In this document: positions 8,420-16,979 of the stretch, in pieces
Position numbering within the stretch: the first letter of the stretch is position 1
Layout: the number at the start of each line of letters is the position of its first letter
Assembly: GCA_026713245.1 (NCBI GenBank)
Contig: JAPOOU010000300.1
Location: 1-38,958 of the forward strand
Length of the DNA stretch: 38,958 nt
Direction of reading: 5' to 3'
DNA from: Chloroflexota bacterium
GTDB taxonomy: Bacteria; Chloroflexota; Anaerolineae; Aggregatilineales; Phototrophicaceae
Notes under the pieces: generated by a model
The model's input: the letters and a program-made list of their open reading frames with translations, nothing else
What the model was told of the DNA's origin: nothing
Databases searched by the model: none
Position numbers and translations under genes: made by a program

Positions 8420-8764
8420 ATGAGCCAGGACCTCATGCGTACCTTGATCGCCGAGAACCACAAACATCCGGAGATCGCATCAGGTGATACAGTCAGGGTG
8501 CATGTGCGCATCGTGGAGGGCAGCCGCGAACGCGTTCAGGTATTTCAAGGTGTTGTCATCCGCGCCCGCAAGGGCGGCAACGAGGCCAACTTTACAGTCC
8601 GTAGAATTGCCAGCCATGGTGTAGGTGTGGAGCGAACTTTCTTGCTCCGCAGCCCGCGCGTAGAAAAAGTAGAAATTCTGCGACGCGCCAGAGTGCGCCG
8701 AGCGCAACTCTATTACCTGCGCGAGCGGCGAGGCAAGTCGGCGCGGCTCAAAGAACGCCGATAA
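8420..8764 (+). CDS. rplS: Ribosomal protein bL19
   Basis: A 114-residue 50S subunit protein located at the 30S-50S interface. The sequence runs through the family landmarks: [16 protein letters not shown], then [32 protein letters not shown] and [20 protein letters not shown]. The start at 8420 follows GGAAGGA and gives the usual length. The frame is open 14 codons further upstream, but that part is leader RNA. The usual partner genes rpsP, rimM and trmD are not adjacent. An intrinsic terminator follows. Confidence 0.97.
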   Translation: MSQDLMRTLIAENHKHPEIASGDTVRVHVRIVEGSRERVQVFQGVVIRARKGGNEANFTVRRIASHGVGVERTFLLRSPRVEKVEILRRARVRRAQLYYLRERRGKSARLKERR

Positions 8765-8799
8765 TCCATTCCCAATACAGCCAAGCTCCGGAACGATAG

Positions 8800-8827
8800 C
8801 GGACTCGACGCAACGGGTCCGTCTTTT
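8800..8827 (+). terminator. Intrinsic terminator after rplS
   Basis: A 7-bp stem, CGGACTC with GGGTCCG (one G-T pair), has an 8-nt loop and is followed directly by TCTTTT. It lies 36 bp after the rplS stop. Confidence 0.7.
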
Positions 8828-8835
8828 GTGTCGGG

Positions 8836-10293
8836 TTAGCGTTTTGCCCGTAGCACATAGTAGGTGCCCTTTTTGGCGCCTATCTTGGTGAGAATGCCCT
8901 TGTCCACCATATCAACCAGATCAAGACGCAAAGTCTCGGCCGAGACAGCATTGATCAATCCGCGGAATTCTCGATTGGTGATTGAACCATTCTCGCGAAT
9001 GTACTGCAGCGCGCGCGCTTGCCGGTGATTGGTGTCGCGAGACCATTCGGGCGGCTTTGGTTTCTTGCGCTCATTGTGCAACGCCAGCGCAAAGCTGTAC
9101 GGGCGCGCGTCGAACTTCGGCGGCGAATGTCCGGCTTGCTCCATCACCTCGATCATACGGTCGATGCCCAATCCCAATTCTTCGATGTATCCCCATTGGA
9201 ATAGCCCGCCCACCAGCCTGGGATTGCGTGAAAAGTGCTCGTCCTTGATGTTCTCAACGGTGATAAATCCCGGCAGACCGCCCGGGGAAATCACCTCAAG
9301 CCGGTCAGAATACATGCGCACTTCAATGCGCCGGCCGCGCAAGCGATAGTCGCGGTGGCACATGGCGTTCACAAGCGCTTCGCGCACCGCGAATTGCGGA
9401 TATTCAAAGGTCTCTTCACGCTCCAGTCCTTTAACGACGGCGCCGACCGCCATTTCGCTCCAGACCAGGTTCCAGGTTGCTTCTATCAAGCGCGGTACCG
9501 GACCCGTTAGCTCTTCTCGCCGCGTATAGCCGGCCAGGCCACTGTCGCCGCGGGGCGTTGTTCCCACAAACTTGGCGAAGACAACACCGCTTTGCGGCAA
9601 CCACTTCTGCGGATATTCGCTAAACAGCAACAAACCACAAACCGTTGGCTTGCCATCCGCCGTAATGGCGCCGATCTCGGCCAACAAACTGTTGATTTCG
9701 CCGTCGTAAGGGCGTTTCGTGCGTTCAGCTCGCTTTTCCAGGTATTCGTCGATCATTGCGCGGCTAAAATCGTCAACCGTGGCGCCCGGCGCCACTTCTC
9801 CCTCAAAGTCACCCGTGTTCTTCGCGCTCGCCAATCGCAGGATCTCTTGCCCGCCCAGCGGCCGATTTACCTTGCCGCTCCTGATCAGCACCCGACCATC
9901 AGAAAGCGCATGCAGTTCGGTGCTCCTGGGAACGCGAATCGCGTAGGCGGGAACAATTCTAGCCGCCTTGCTCGGCTGAGTACGCTCGATTACTTCGGGG
10001 TTCGACTGCTGATCAGGCCTGTCTTCGCTAGTCTGGAAATGTACTTGTTCTAGCTTCTCGGTGACCACAGGAGGATTGTAGAGATCGTCTGCCCGTTTGA
10101 GTACCCGGTCAATCTCCGTCGCCTCGGGCGGGGCGGGGCTGGAATTGCCGTCGGCGCGCAGATCGACAACAATAACGCCGCCCTCGGTATTGGCAAAGGC
10201 GACCATATTCTCTGCGATCTGGACTGGGTTGGCGGCATCAACAAAGGCCAGGCACGGGCCCTCTCCGCCCCTAATGAACTCAGAATCTGTCAT
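8836..10293 (-). CDS. AlbA_2 / HATPase_c_4 putative transcriptional regulator
   Basis: A 485-residue, three-part protein. The N-terminal third contains the AlbA_2 (formerly divergent AAA_4) hallmark AENMVAFANTEGGVIVVDL (about residues 27-45). The middle has a HATPase_c_4 block with REALVNAMCHRDY, followed by RIEVRMYSDRLEVISPGGLP and a GLGIDRM segment. The C-terminal 70 residues form a winged helix starting RQARALQYIRENGSITNREF. Such proteins are usually called RecG-like or DNA-binding regulators and few have known targets. It stands alone on its strand, with no clear partner. Confidence 0.82.
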   Translation of the reverse strand: MTDSEFIRGGEGPCLAFVDAANPVQIAENMVAFANTEGGVIVVDLRADGNSSPAPPEATEIDRVLKRADDLYNPPVVTEKLEQVHFQTSEDRPDQQSNPEVIERTQPSKAARIVPAYAIRVPRSTELHALSDGRVLIRSGKVNRPLGGQEILRLASAKNTGDFEGEVAPGATVDDFSRAMIDEYLEKRAERTKRPYDGEINSLLAEIGAITADGKPTVCGLLLFSEYPQKWLPQSGVVFAKFVGTTPRGDSGLAGYTRREELTGPVPRLIEATWNLVWSEMAVGAVVKGLEREETFEYPQFAVREALVNAMCHRDYRLRGRRIEVRMYSDRLEVISPGGLPGFITVENIKDEHFSRNPRLVGGLFQWGYIEELGLGIDRMIEVMEQAGHSPPKFDARPYSFALALHNERKKPKPPEWSRDTNHRQARALQYIRENGSITNREFRGLINAVSAETLRLDLVDMVDKGILTKIGAKKGTYYVLRAKR

Positions 10294-10456
10294 TGTGTTT
10301 GAAGGCTGAATTTCTGTCTCCAGCGTAGTTTAGCATAGCCATTCATTGGCGGCGAACCATTTCAAGGTCTAGATCCTGGGTAATGTATCCTTCGCAGTTG
10401 AGACTAAAGAACCTGCCACCGCCGCCAAAGAATCCCTACAGCGGTTTCAAGGACCG

Positions 10457-10668
10457 TGTAAGGCTTGATTGGTATTTCATTTCTCACATAGAAATAATTG
10501 GAGCAATGCCTCATCGATAAGCAAATTCGGGATGAAACATTGTGAAAACTGCCAAATTATTGCCGATTCCGTCAAGCATAGCTCCCCCTCTCCCCTTGTG
10601 GGAGAGGGGGCTGGGGGGTGAGGGGTAGAAAAGCGGTTATCGCGCCCTAATACCAATCAAGCCTTACA
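10457..10668. mobile_element. MITE-like element with 19-bp terminal inverted repeats
   Basis: TGTAAGGCTTGATTGGTAT at 10457-10475 is repeated as an exact reverse complement at 10650-10668. The enclosed 212 bp carry no coding sequence but include a perfect 11-bp stem, CCCCCTCTCCC/GGGAGAGGGGG (10584-10610), of a type common in intergenic repeats of many bacteria. The 560-bp gap between 10293 and 10858 shows no other gene. Confidence 0.7.
10584..10610. repeat. CCCCCTCTCCC hairpin repeat
   Basis: A perfect 11-bp stem with a CTTGT loop, followed by a G-rich tract (CTGGGGGGTGAGGGG). It lies inside the MITE-like element. Confidence 0.7.
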
Positions 10669-10857
10669 GATTGTCCCTGTTGATGCACGCCCCTAGCTCA
10701 TGCGTGGGGCGGGTTCGCTGTTCTGGATGAGCGCGGCCGATTTGTGGACGGGATACGGGCGGCTGCTTCGCGACCCTGCGTTATGCGGTAGAATACCTGC
10801 ATCAGCTCACGTTGGGATACTTTGGCCAACTGCCTCGACGGCGGACGGGAGACAAAC

Positions 10858-11628
10858 ATGAGATTTGAAGGCAAGGTCGCGGTAGTCACGGGCGCGGCAA
10901 CCGGAATCGGAAGGGCGACCGCGCTGGCATTTGCGCGGGAAGGCGCTAGTGTTGCGCTCGCGGATGTCAATGCCGAAGCGATGAACGAGACCGCGCGAGA
11001 AATTGAGACGTCTGGCGGATCCGGCCTGGCGGTGCTTTCGGATGTGTCCCGTGGCGAAGATGCCAGCCGCATCGCCAGTGACGCGGTTGAACACTTCGGA
11101 GGCGTTGATTATCTGGTTGCCAGCGCCGGAATCCAAACCTACGGCACGGTTGTCGATACTGATGAAGATACCTGGGATCGCACGCTCGCGGTCAACTTGA
11201 AGGGCGTGTATCTGGCTGCCAAGTATTGTATTCCGGAGATGATCAAACGCGGCGGCGGGGCCATTGTCAATGTGGCTTCGGTGCAGGGGCTGCAAAGCCA
11301 GCCAAACGTGGCCGCATACGCCGCGTCCAAGGGCGCGCTGATCGCCATGACCAGAACAATGGCATTGGATCACGCTGGGGACGGCATCCGTGTGAACAGC
11401 CTGTGTCCCGGTTCGATTAATACGCCGCTGCTGCGCTTCGCCGCGGACACCTATAGCCCGGACGATCCTTCAGGCGCTATAGAAGAATGGGGGAAACTGC
11501 ATGCCCTGGGCCGGGTAGGCAAGCCGGAAGAGATGGCGGATGTTGCGCTGTTTCTGGTAAGCGACGCCGCTTCATTTATGACCGGCGCGACGGTGGTAGC
11601 CGATGGAGGTTTGACCATAGGACTCTAG
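10858..11628 (+). CDS. SDR-family NAD(P)-dependent oxidoreductase
   Basis: A 256-residue classical short-chain dehydrogenase, a cytosolic enzyme that oxidises or reduces an alcohol/carbonyl pair with NAD(P). Visible motifs are TGAATGIG (residues 11-18, cofactor binding), SAG (89-91, a variant of NNAG) and the catalytic Ser141, Tyr154 and Lys158 in VASVQG and YAASK. Asp36 after strand 2 favours NAD over NADP. The ATG at 10858 follows GGGAGA. Upstream codons in frame run into the intergenic region. It is convergent with the E1-beta gene 39 bp away. Confidence 0.93.
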   Translation: MRFEGKVAVVTGAATGIGRATALAFAREGASVALADVNAEAMNETAREIETSGGSGLAVLSDVSRGEDASRIASDAVEHFGGVDYLVASAGIQTYGTVVDTDEDTWDRTLAVNLKGVYLAAKYCIPEMIKRGGGAIVNVASVQGLQSQPNVAAYAASKGALIAMTRTMALDHAGDGIRVNSLCPGSINTPLLRFAADTYSPDDPSGAIEEWGKLHALGRVGKPEEMADVALFLVSDAASFMTGATVVADGGLTIGL

Positions 11629-11667
11629 TCGACGACGACTATGCCCAGCGGACGATGACCACGTTAT

Positions 11668-12648
11668 TCAAGCGTCCGACAGCAACTTTCGAACTGCCTT
11701 TTCAATCCTTTGCGCACTTGGGATGATCTCGTCTTCCAGGGCCGGGCTATAAGCTATCAAGGCATTTTCCATATTGACGCGCTTGATCGGCGCGTCCAAA
11801 TGAAACAGGCCTTCATCAGCCACAAGCGCGGCAACGTTTGCGCCCCAGCCGCCCAGGCGCGGCGCTTCTTCCACGATCAACAGTCTGCTGGTCTTTTGGA
11901 CGGATCGCAGGATGGTATCGCCGTCCAGCGGAACCGGCGCGCGCAAGTCGATAATCTCCAGCTCGATGCCCTCCTGCGCCAGGTTTGCCGCCGCTTCCAG
12001 CGCGCGATGCAGCATCTGTTGAGTCGCCACCAGGGTGAGGTCGTTGCCGGCGCGTACGACCTCGGCTGTGCCTAATGCCTCGGGCGCGGCGTCCAAATCT
12101 ACGTCGCCGACCAGGTTGTACAGCGATTTGTGTTCCAGCACGATTACCGGATCGTCAGCGCGGATGGCCGCACGCAGCAGCCCGTACATGTCGGCGGGCG
12201 TGGCGGGGGCGACTACCTTCAAACCGGGGAAGTTCATCAGCCAGGATTCCGCGCATTGAGAATGCTGGGTGCCGAATCCGCCGCCGCCGCCTTGAGATGC
12301 GCGGATGGTCAAGGGGACGGTAAACTGTCCGCCGCTCATGAAGCGGTATTTGGCGACTTGATTGACGATCTGGTCCATAGCCACCGGGATAAAATCGGCG
12401 AACATCAACTCGGCGATGGGGCGCAAGCCCGTTATCGCGGCCCCCAGAGCCGTGCCAACGATGGCCTGTTCTGATATGGGCGTATCGCGGACGCGGACCG
12501 GACCAAATTCCTCATAGATGCCGGGGGTCACTTTGAATACGCCACCCGCCCTGGCAACATCTTCGCCGAAGAAGACGATTGAATCGTCCCGGCGCATTTC
12601 CGTCCCGATGGCTTCGGTAACGGCTTGGCGATAGGTCATGGTAGGCAT
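11668..12648 (-). CDS. 2-oxoacid/acetoin dehydrogenase E1 component, beta subunit
   Basis: A 326-residue transketolase-like subunit that, with the alpha subunit, performs thiamine-diphosphate-dependent decarboxylation and transfer of the acyl group to a lipoyl-E2. Family blocks are MTYRQAVTEAIGTEM at the N-terminus, FFGEDVARAGGVFKVT (about 23-38), RVRDTPISEQAIVG (48-61), the GGGGGFGTQHSQ loop and a C-terminal DLRAPVPLDGDTILRSV. The ATG at 12648 is set by AAGGAGG immediately upstream; the open frame further upstream overlaps the alpha gene. It sits 10 bp after the alpha gene. No E2 or E3 gene lies in the window, so the complex must recruit them from elsewhere. Confidence 0.92.
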   Translation of the reverse strand: MPTMTYRQAVTEAIGTEMRRDDSIVFFGEDVARAGGVFKVTPGIYEEFGPVRVRDTPISEQAIVGTALGAAITGLRPIAELMFADFIPVAMDQIVNQVAKYRFMSGGQFTVPLTIRASQGGGGGFGTQHSQCAESWLMNFPGLKVVAPATPADMYGLLRAAIRADDPVIVLEHKSLYNLVGDVDLDAAPEALGTAEVVRAGNDLTLVATQQMLHRALEAAANLAQEGIELEIIDLRAPVPLDGDTILRSVQKTSRLLIVEEAPRLGGWGANVAALVADEGLFHLDAPIKRVNMENALIAYSPALEDEIIPSAQRIEKAVRKLLSDA

Positions 12649-12658
12649 GGGCGCCTCC

Positions 12659-13642
12659 TTAGCCGGACGCGTAGACGTAGTCGTCGAGCGATTGCAGCGA
12701 GGGGAAGGGCTCGGCCTTGGCCCATTCGACCGCGTCAAACACTTCTTGCGCTATGGCGTCCTTGATTTCATTGAATTCGTCTTGATCGAGCTGGCCGTCG
12801 GCAAACATTCGCGCCGTCAAAATGTCAATCGGGTCGCGACTTTGCCATTGCGCCAGTTCGCCCGGTTTGCGATATGGCCCGGTGTCGGACCGGGAGTGAC
12901 CGCCATAGCGATATGTTTTCAATTCAAGCAAGGTAGGTCCTTCGCCATTGCGGGCGCGCTCGGCGGCGGATTTGGTCCGCGCATGTACAGCCTCGACATC
13001 CTGACCGTCGACGATGACGCCGGGCATTCCATAAGCTGCGGCGCGATCGGCAATATCATCAATCGGCGTCGTTTCGCGAATGTGGCTGTATTCGCCGTAA
13101 AGATTGTTCTCACAGATGAACAAGACCGGGAGTTTCCATACCGACGCCATATTCATCGACTCGTGACAAAGCCCGATATTCGCCGCGCCATCGCCGAAGA
13201 AAGTCACCGCAATCGCGCCTGTGCGCTTGACTTGCGCCGTGAGCGCGGCGCCCATGGCGATGGGCAACTGCGCGCCGACGACCGCATTGGCGCCTAGCAA
13301 ACCGATCGACTTGTCTGTCATGTGCATGCTGCCGCCACGCCCTTTGCAAGCGCCGCTCTCTTTGCCCATCATTTCTGCCATGAGCGAGCGAAGCGACATG
13401 CCCAGGGCAAGCGCGTGCCCATGCCCTCGATAGGTACAGGTCATGGTATCGCCTTCCGACAGCGCAAGCGCTACGCCGGCAGAACAAGCTTCCTGACCGA
13501 CAGCCAAATGCGTTGTTCCGCGCACCAGATTCGCCAGAAAGAGATTCTGAATCTCTTCTTCCGCCTGGCGAATTTTGACCATGGCCAGCAAAGCTTGCGT
13601 TCTGTGATCTTTGTCGAGTCGGTTCGTTGTTTCAAGCGTCAT
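12659..13642 (-). CDS. 2-oxoacid/acetoin dehydrogenase E1 component, alpha subunit
   Basis: A 327-residue thiamine-diphosphate enzyme subunit, closest in style to AcoA of acetoin dehydrogenase. The ThDP motif runs from GDG (residues 150-152) to NN (179-180). Other hallmarks are HLAVGQEA, YRGHGHALA, GRGGSMHM and GLLGANAVVGAQLPIA. These enzymes decarboxylate pyruvate, branched 2-oxoacids or cleave acetoin; which substrate is used here cannot be told. The ATG at 13642 gives the family's usual N-terminus, and the longer frame to 13690 is less likely. It is first in an E1-alpha/E1-beta operon divergent from the RraA-like gene. Confidence 0.92.
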   Translation of the reverse strand: MTLETTNRLDKDHRTQALLAMVKIRQAEEEIQNLFLANLVRGTTHLAVGQEACSAGVALALSEGDTMTCTYRGHGHALALGMSLRSLMAEMMGKESGACKGRGGSMHMTDKSIGLLGANAVVGAQLPIAMGAALTAQVKRTGAIAVTFFGDGAANIGLCHESMNMASVWKLPVLFICENNLYGEYSHIRETTPIDDIADRAAAYGMPGVIVDGQDVEAVHARTKSAAERARNGEGPTLLELKTYRYGGHSRSDTGPYRKPGELAQWQSRDPIDILTARMFADGQLDQDEFNEIKDAIAQEVFDAVEWAKAEPFPSLQSLDDYVYASG

Positions 13643-13787
13643 GTCCTTGTTCCTGTCATTTGGCTGCCGCACCCGATTGTAAGGCTCCAAGAACTTGATC
13701 GTCAGGAAGGTTCGGGTCGCTCAGGTTTACCGATCGCTTAAATGCGCCTTGAGCAGATCGTATTGTACCGCATTTGTAGCTGTCAGA

Positions 13788-13816
13788 TTGACTAAGCGTT
13801 CCAGAACTGCTACTTT
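13788..13816 (+). promoter_or_regulatory. Promoter of the RraA-like gene
   Basis: TTGACT (13788-13793), a 17-bp spacer and TACTTT (13811-13816). It lies in the 294-bp divergent region shared with the E1-alpha gene. On the other strand TACAAT (13770-13775 region) could serve E1-alpha, but no good -35 is seen. Confidence 0.45.
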
Positions 13817-13936
13817 TTGCTAGACTCGTGCCCGGACGCGCGCTGGCAGGCTGGATATGCCGGGAAAGCGTTCAGTTCGGAAATATCAGCTTTAGCGACG
13901 CCACTATGGTTGGGATCGATTGACAAAGGGACAATT

Positions 13937-14626
13937 ATGACTACTTGGAACAGCGACGAAGAATTGTTTGAATTGATTGAGAGTGAACTGTTTGTCGCCG
14001 TCATTGGCGATATCCTGGACGACCTCGGATATCGGCACCAGTTTCTGCCGCCGTATATCCAGCCGCTGCGGGCGGACATGCGCGTCCTGGGCCGGGCAAT
14101 GACTGTATTCACCGCGGACTATCCCGGCGGCGTCATGGATGGCCAGTCGGAATGGTCGCGGATGCCCTTTGGCTTGCTCTTTCGCGCCCTTGATGATCTG
14201 AAGCCCAACGAGGTCTACGTTTGCGCCGGTGGCTCGCCCGAGTACGCGACCTGGGGAGAGATCATGGCCACACGCGCGCGCTATCTCGGCGCTCGCGGCG
14301 CCGTTCTGGACGGCTACTCTCGCGATACGGACGGTGTGCTGCAGCAGAATTTTCCCACGTTTTCGCGCGGCTGTTACGCGCAAGATTCCGGCGCGCGCAG
14401 TCGCGTTTTGGACTTCCGCATTCCGATCGAGATCGGACAGGCGAGCGTCAGTTCGGGGGATCTGATCATCGGCGACCGCGACGGTGTCCTGGTGGTGCCG
14501 CGGGAACTCGAAGAAGAAGCGCTTTCGCTGGCCCTGGAAAAGGCACGCACCGAAAACCTGGTTCAAGCGGCGATCGAGAAGGGCATGAGCGCCGAAGAAG
14601 CCTTCAAAACCTACGGCGTACTGTAG
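13937..14626 (+). CDS. RraA-family aldolase/decarboxylase-like protein
   Basis: A 229-residue member of the RraA/HMG-CHA aldolase fold. Characterised relatives cleave 4-hydroxy-4-methyl-2-oxoglutarate or decarboxylate oxaloacetate with a divalent metal, while E. coli RraA itself inhibits RNase E. The active-site pattern is retained: GARGAVLDGYSRD (residues 118-130, with Asp125, Arg129 and Asp130) and GDRDGVLVVP (179-188). That favours a catalytic enzyme over a pure inhibitor. The ATG at 13937 follows AAAGGGACA. A D-2-hydroxyacid dehydrogenase gene follows 57 bp later, so both probably act on the same small carboxylate pathway. Confidence 0.85.
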   Translation: MTTWNSDEELFELIESELFVAVIGDILDDLGYRHQFLPPYIQPLRADMRVLGRAMTVFTADYPGGVMDGQSEWSRMPFGLLFRALDDLKPNEVYVCAGGSPEYATWGEIMATRARYLGARGAVLDGYSRDTDGVLQQNFPTFSRGCYAQDSGARSRVLDFRIPIEIGQASVSSGDLIIGDRDGVLVVPRELEEEALSLALEKARTENLVQAAIEKGMSAEEAFKTYGVL

Positions 14627-14683
14627 ACTTTAGGCGAGACTTGTATGACAAATTCAAGCCAAGGCAACGGGGGAGGATAGCGA

Positions 14684-15646
14684 GTGAAAGTTCTTTTTGG
14701 ACCAACCATAATGTCGCTGGAATACTCACTTGGGGACCTGCGGGAACAATTTCCAGACGTCGAATTTGAATATTGCCCGGCGGTCGATGATTTGAATCGC
14801 GCGGTCCGCGATGCCGAGGTATTCGTCGGCAGCATGACCGAGGACTTATTCAAGGATGCGAAGCGGCTCAAATGGATACAGTCGTCCAGTTCCGGCGTCG
14901 ACAAATACTTGAGCATTCCGGATTTGGCGGCTGGGGACGTGCTGCTTACCAGCGCTAGCGGCACCCACGGACCGGGCTTGGCGGAAAGTACGCTTGGAAC
15001 AATGCTTGCCTTCAACCGCGGATTGCTTACCAGCGTCTACCGGCAACAAGCGCGCAAGTGGTCTGCGAGCGAACTGCGGCCCGTTCTCATTGAACTAACT
15101 GGTATGACCTTGGGCATCCTGGGATTTGGCGCATTTGGGCAACACCTGGCGGAACGCGCGCAAGCCTTCGGCATGAATATCCTGGCGATCGACATCAGGT
15201 CCCGGGTCAAGCCGGACTACGTCAGCCAGCTTTGGGGGCCAGACCGCCTCGACGACTTGTTGAGCGAGTCTGATTATGTGGTAGTGGCATTGCCGCTGAC
15301 GCCGGAGACGGAGAATCTGATTACAGCCGATAAGATCGCCCTGATGAAACCGAGCGCGATTTTGCTGGCAATGTCGCGCGGCGGCATCGTTGATCAAGAC
15401 GCGGTCGCGCGCGCGTTGCGTGAAAAGCGCTTACGAGCGGCTGCCCTGGAAGTGATGCGGCCCGAACCCTTGCCGGCCGACAGCTACCTTTGGGATGTAG
15501 AGAACTTGCTCATCACGTCCCATATTGCCGGCGGCACACAATACGAGCGCCAATACGTCATAGAGATCTTCAGCGACAACCTGGCTCGACTGTTGGCGGG
15601 CAATTTGCCATTGCGCAACCAGGTAGACAAAGGCGCTGGCTTCTAG
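14684..15646 (+). CDS. D-2-hydroxyacid dehydrogenase
   Basis: A 320-residue NAD(P)-dependent enzyme of the D-isomer-specific 2-hydroxyacid dehydrogenase family. It interconverts a 2-oxoacid and a D-2-hydroxyacid, for example glyoxylate or hydroxypyruvate. Seen are the nucleotide-binding motif GFGAFG (147-152), catalytic Arg232 in SRGGIVDQ, Glu261 in RPEPLP and His280 in SHIAGG. The GTG start at 14684 is supported by a GGGGGAGG site. The usual Asp in the ALDVF-type motif is Glu here, a mild variation. It is co-transcribed with the RraA-like gene. Confidence 0.92.
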   Translation: MKVLFGPTIMSLEYSLGDLREQFPDVEFEYCPAVDDLNRAVRDAEVFVGSMTEDLFKDAKRLKWIQSSSSGVDKYLSIPDLAAGDVLLTSASGTHGPGLAESTLGTMLAFNRGLLTSVYRQQARKWSASELRPVLIELTGMTLGILGFGAFGQHLAERAQAFGMNILAIDIRSRVKPDYVSQLWGPDRLDDLLSESDYVVVALPLTPETENLITADKIALMKPSAILLAMSRGGIVDQDAVARALREKRLRAAALEVMRPEPLPADSYLWDVENLLITSHIAGGTQYERQYVIEIFSDNLARLLAGNLPLRNQVDKGAGF

Positions 15647-15663
15647 CCCAAGTCGAGATATGC

Positions 15664-16833
15664 CTAGAAGCTGATTGATAGGCGATTCTCGATCTTGGCG
15701 TTGTCCAGCTCGATACCGAGCCCGGACGCTTGCGGAAGTTTGATGGACCCGTTTTCCGGCGCGTATTGTGTTTTGTGGAAAAACTGTTTGTTCGGCTGAT
15801 GGTTAATCAGGTATTCGACCATCGGCACGGCAGCCGGCGACTGCGACCCGGCGACATGCAGCGCGGATAGCAAGGAATGTCCATGCGCGACAACGGGCAC
15901 CTCAAATGCGGACGCCAGGGAACAGATTTTCACCAGTTCGGTGATTCCGCCGGTCCAATCGGGATCATTCTGCAAGTAATCTACCGCGCCATTGACCAGG
16001 AGTTCCTTGCTTTGCCAGCGGGTATAGACATGTTCGCCCGTGGCTATCGGCACTGACGTTGAAGCCTTCAGCCTGGCGAACTCCGCGACGCGCTCGGGTG
16101 GAATCGGTTCTTCCATCCAGGTTGGTTTGACGGATTCCAGCGCTCGCAACATTTTGGTCGCGTAGCTTACATTCCAACTCATGAAAGCGTCGAACATCAG
16201 CATATAGTCGGGGCCGACAGCTTCGCGCACAGCTTGCGCCATCGCTATGTTCTTCGCCATTCCTTCCGCGCCCGCGGCGGGACCGTACCGGAAGAACCAC
16301 TTCTGCGCCGGATAGCCCTTGGTCCGGTATGCTTTCGCGAGTCGCGCCGCTTCCCCCGGCTCAACAGAGAAGCCCAGCATGCTGGCATAGGCGGGCACTG
16401 AGGAGCGTGTTGGGCCGCCTAAGAGCCGATAAATCGGCTGCATCCAGGCTTTGCCTTTCAGGTCCCAAAGCGCGCAGTCGATGGCGCTGACGCCGGTCAT
16501 AAACAGGCCGGAGCGCCCATGTCGGTTCAGGCGTATCATGAGATCGTAGAGGTATTCCGTTGCCAACGCGTCGCGTCCGATCAAGAAGTCGCGCAGATCA
16601 TTGCTGATGACAAAGGCTTGATGGCGATCGATGGGGCCAAATATTCCCGACAGACCTTGATCAGATTGCACTTCGACGTACATGGCGCTGATGCTGCCGG
16701 GCGTCGGTTTGTTTGGCGGATTGGGATGTTCAACATCGGGATAGATGCCCAAGGGCAGACTTTGTAGCTCGCGCCCCGGTTGGGGCTCGAGCGTAGCGGT
16801 TAATTCAAATAAGAGAATGTCGCGGATTTTCAA
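15664..16833 (-). CDS. Enolase-superfamily enzyme, L-rhamnonate dehydratase-like
   Basis: A 389-residue mandelate-racemase/muconate-lactonising fold protein. Such enzymes abstract the alpha-proton of an acid sugar and remove water. Metal ligands are visible as Asp215 (LMFDAF), a Glu in WMEEP (241-242) and Glu267 in TGEHVYTRW. A histidine in AHGHS (317-319) would be the acid/base. The TGEHxxTRW block and the KWFFRYGP stretch (178-185) resemble L-rhamnonate dehydratase more than mandelate racemase, but relatives with other substrates share them. It is downstream of the GntR regulator on the same strand, and its end lies 17 bp from the convergent dehydrogenase. Confidence 0.85.
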   Translation of the reverse strand: MKIRDILLFELTATLEPQPGRELQSLPLGIYPDVEHPNPPNKPTPGSISAMYVEVQSDQGLSGIFGPIDRHQAFVISNDLRDFLIGRDALATEYLYDLMIRLNRHGRSGLFMTGVSAIDCALWDLKGKAWMQPIYRLLGGPTRSSVPAYASMLGFSVEPGEAARLAKAYRTKGYPAQKWFFRYGPAAGAEGMAKNIAMAQAVREAVGPDYMLMFDAFMSWNVSYATKMLRALESVKPTWMEEPIPPERVAEFARLKASTSVPIATGEHVYTRWQSKELLVNGAVDYLQNDPDWTGGITELVKICSLASAFEVPVVAHGHSLLSALHVAGSQSPAAVPMVEYLINHQPNKQFFHKTQYAPENGSIKLPQASGLGIELDNAKIENRLSISF

Positions 16834-16889
16834 GTGTTCGTCCTCTCCGGGCGCGCCTCAACGATGATGCGCCTGAACAATAAATGATT

Positions 16890-16912
16890 CTCGCCGCGCG
16901 CTTCGCGGCGAG
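16890..16912 (-). other. Perfect 9-bp stem-loop between GntR gene and dehydratase gene
   Basis: CTCGCCGCG and CGCGGCGAG with a 5-nt loop. On the minus strand it is followed by an AT-rich stretch but not by a T-run. It could weaken read-through from the regulator gene into the dehydratase gene. Confidence 0.4.
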
Positions 16913-16979
16913 TCCTGTGGCGCGGGCAAGTTGGTCACAATCCTCTTTAATAGACCATGTCGCGTATGCGATAAGTAGA

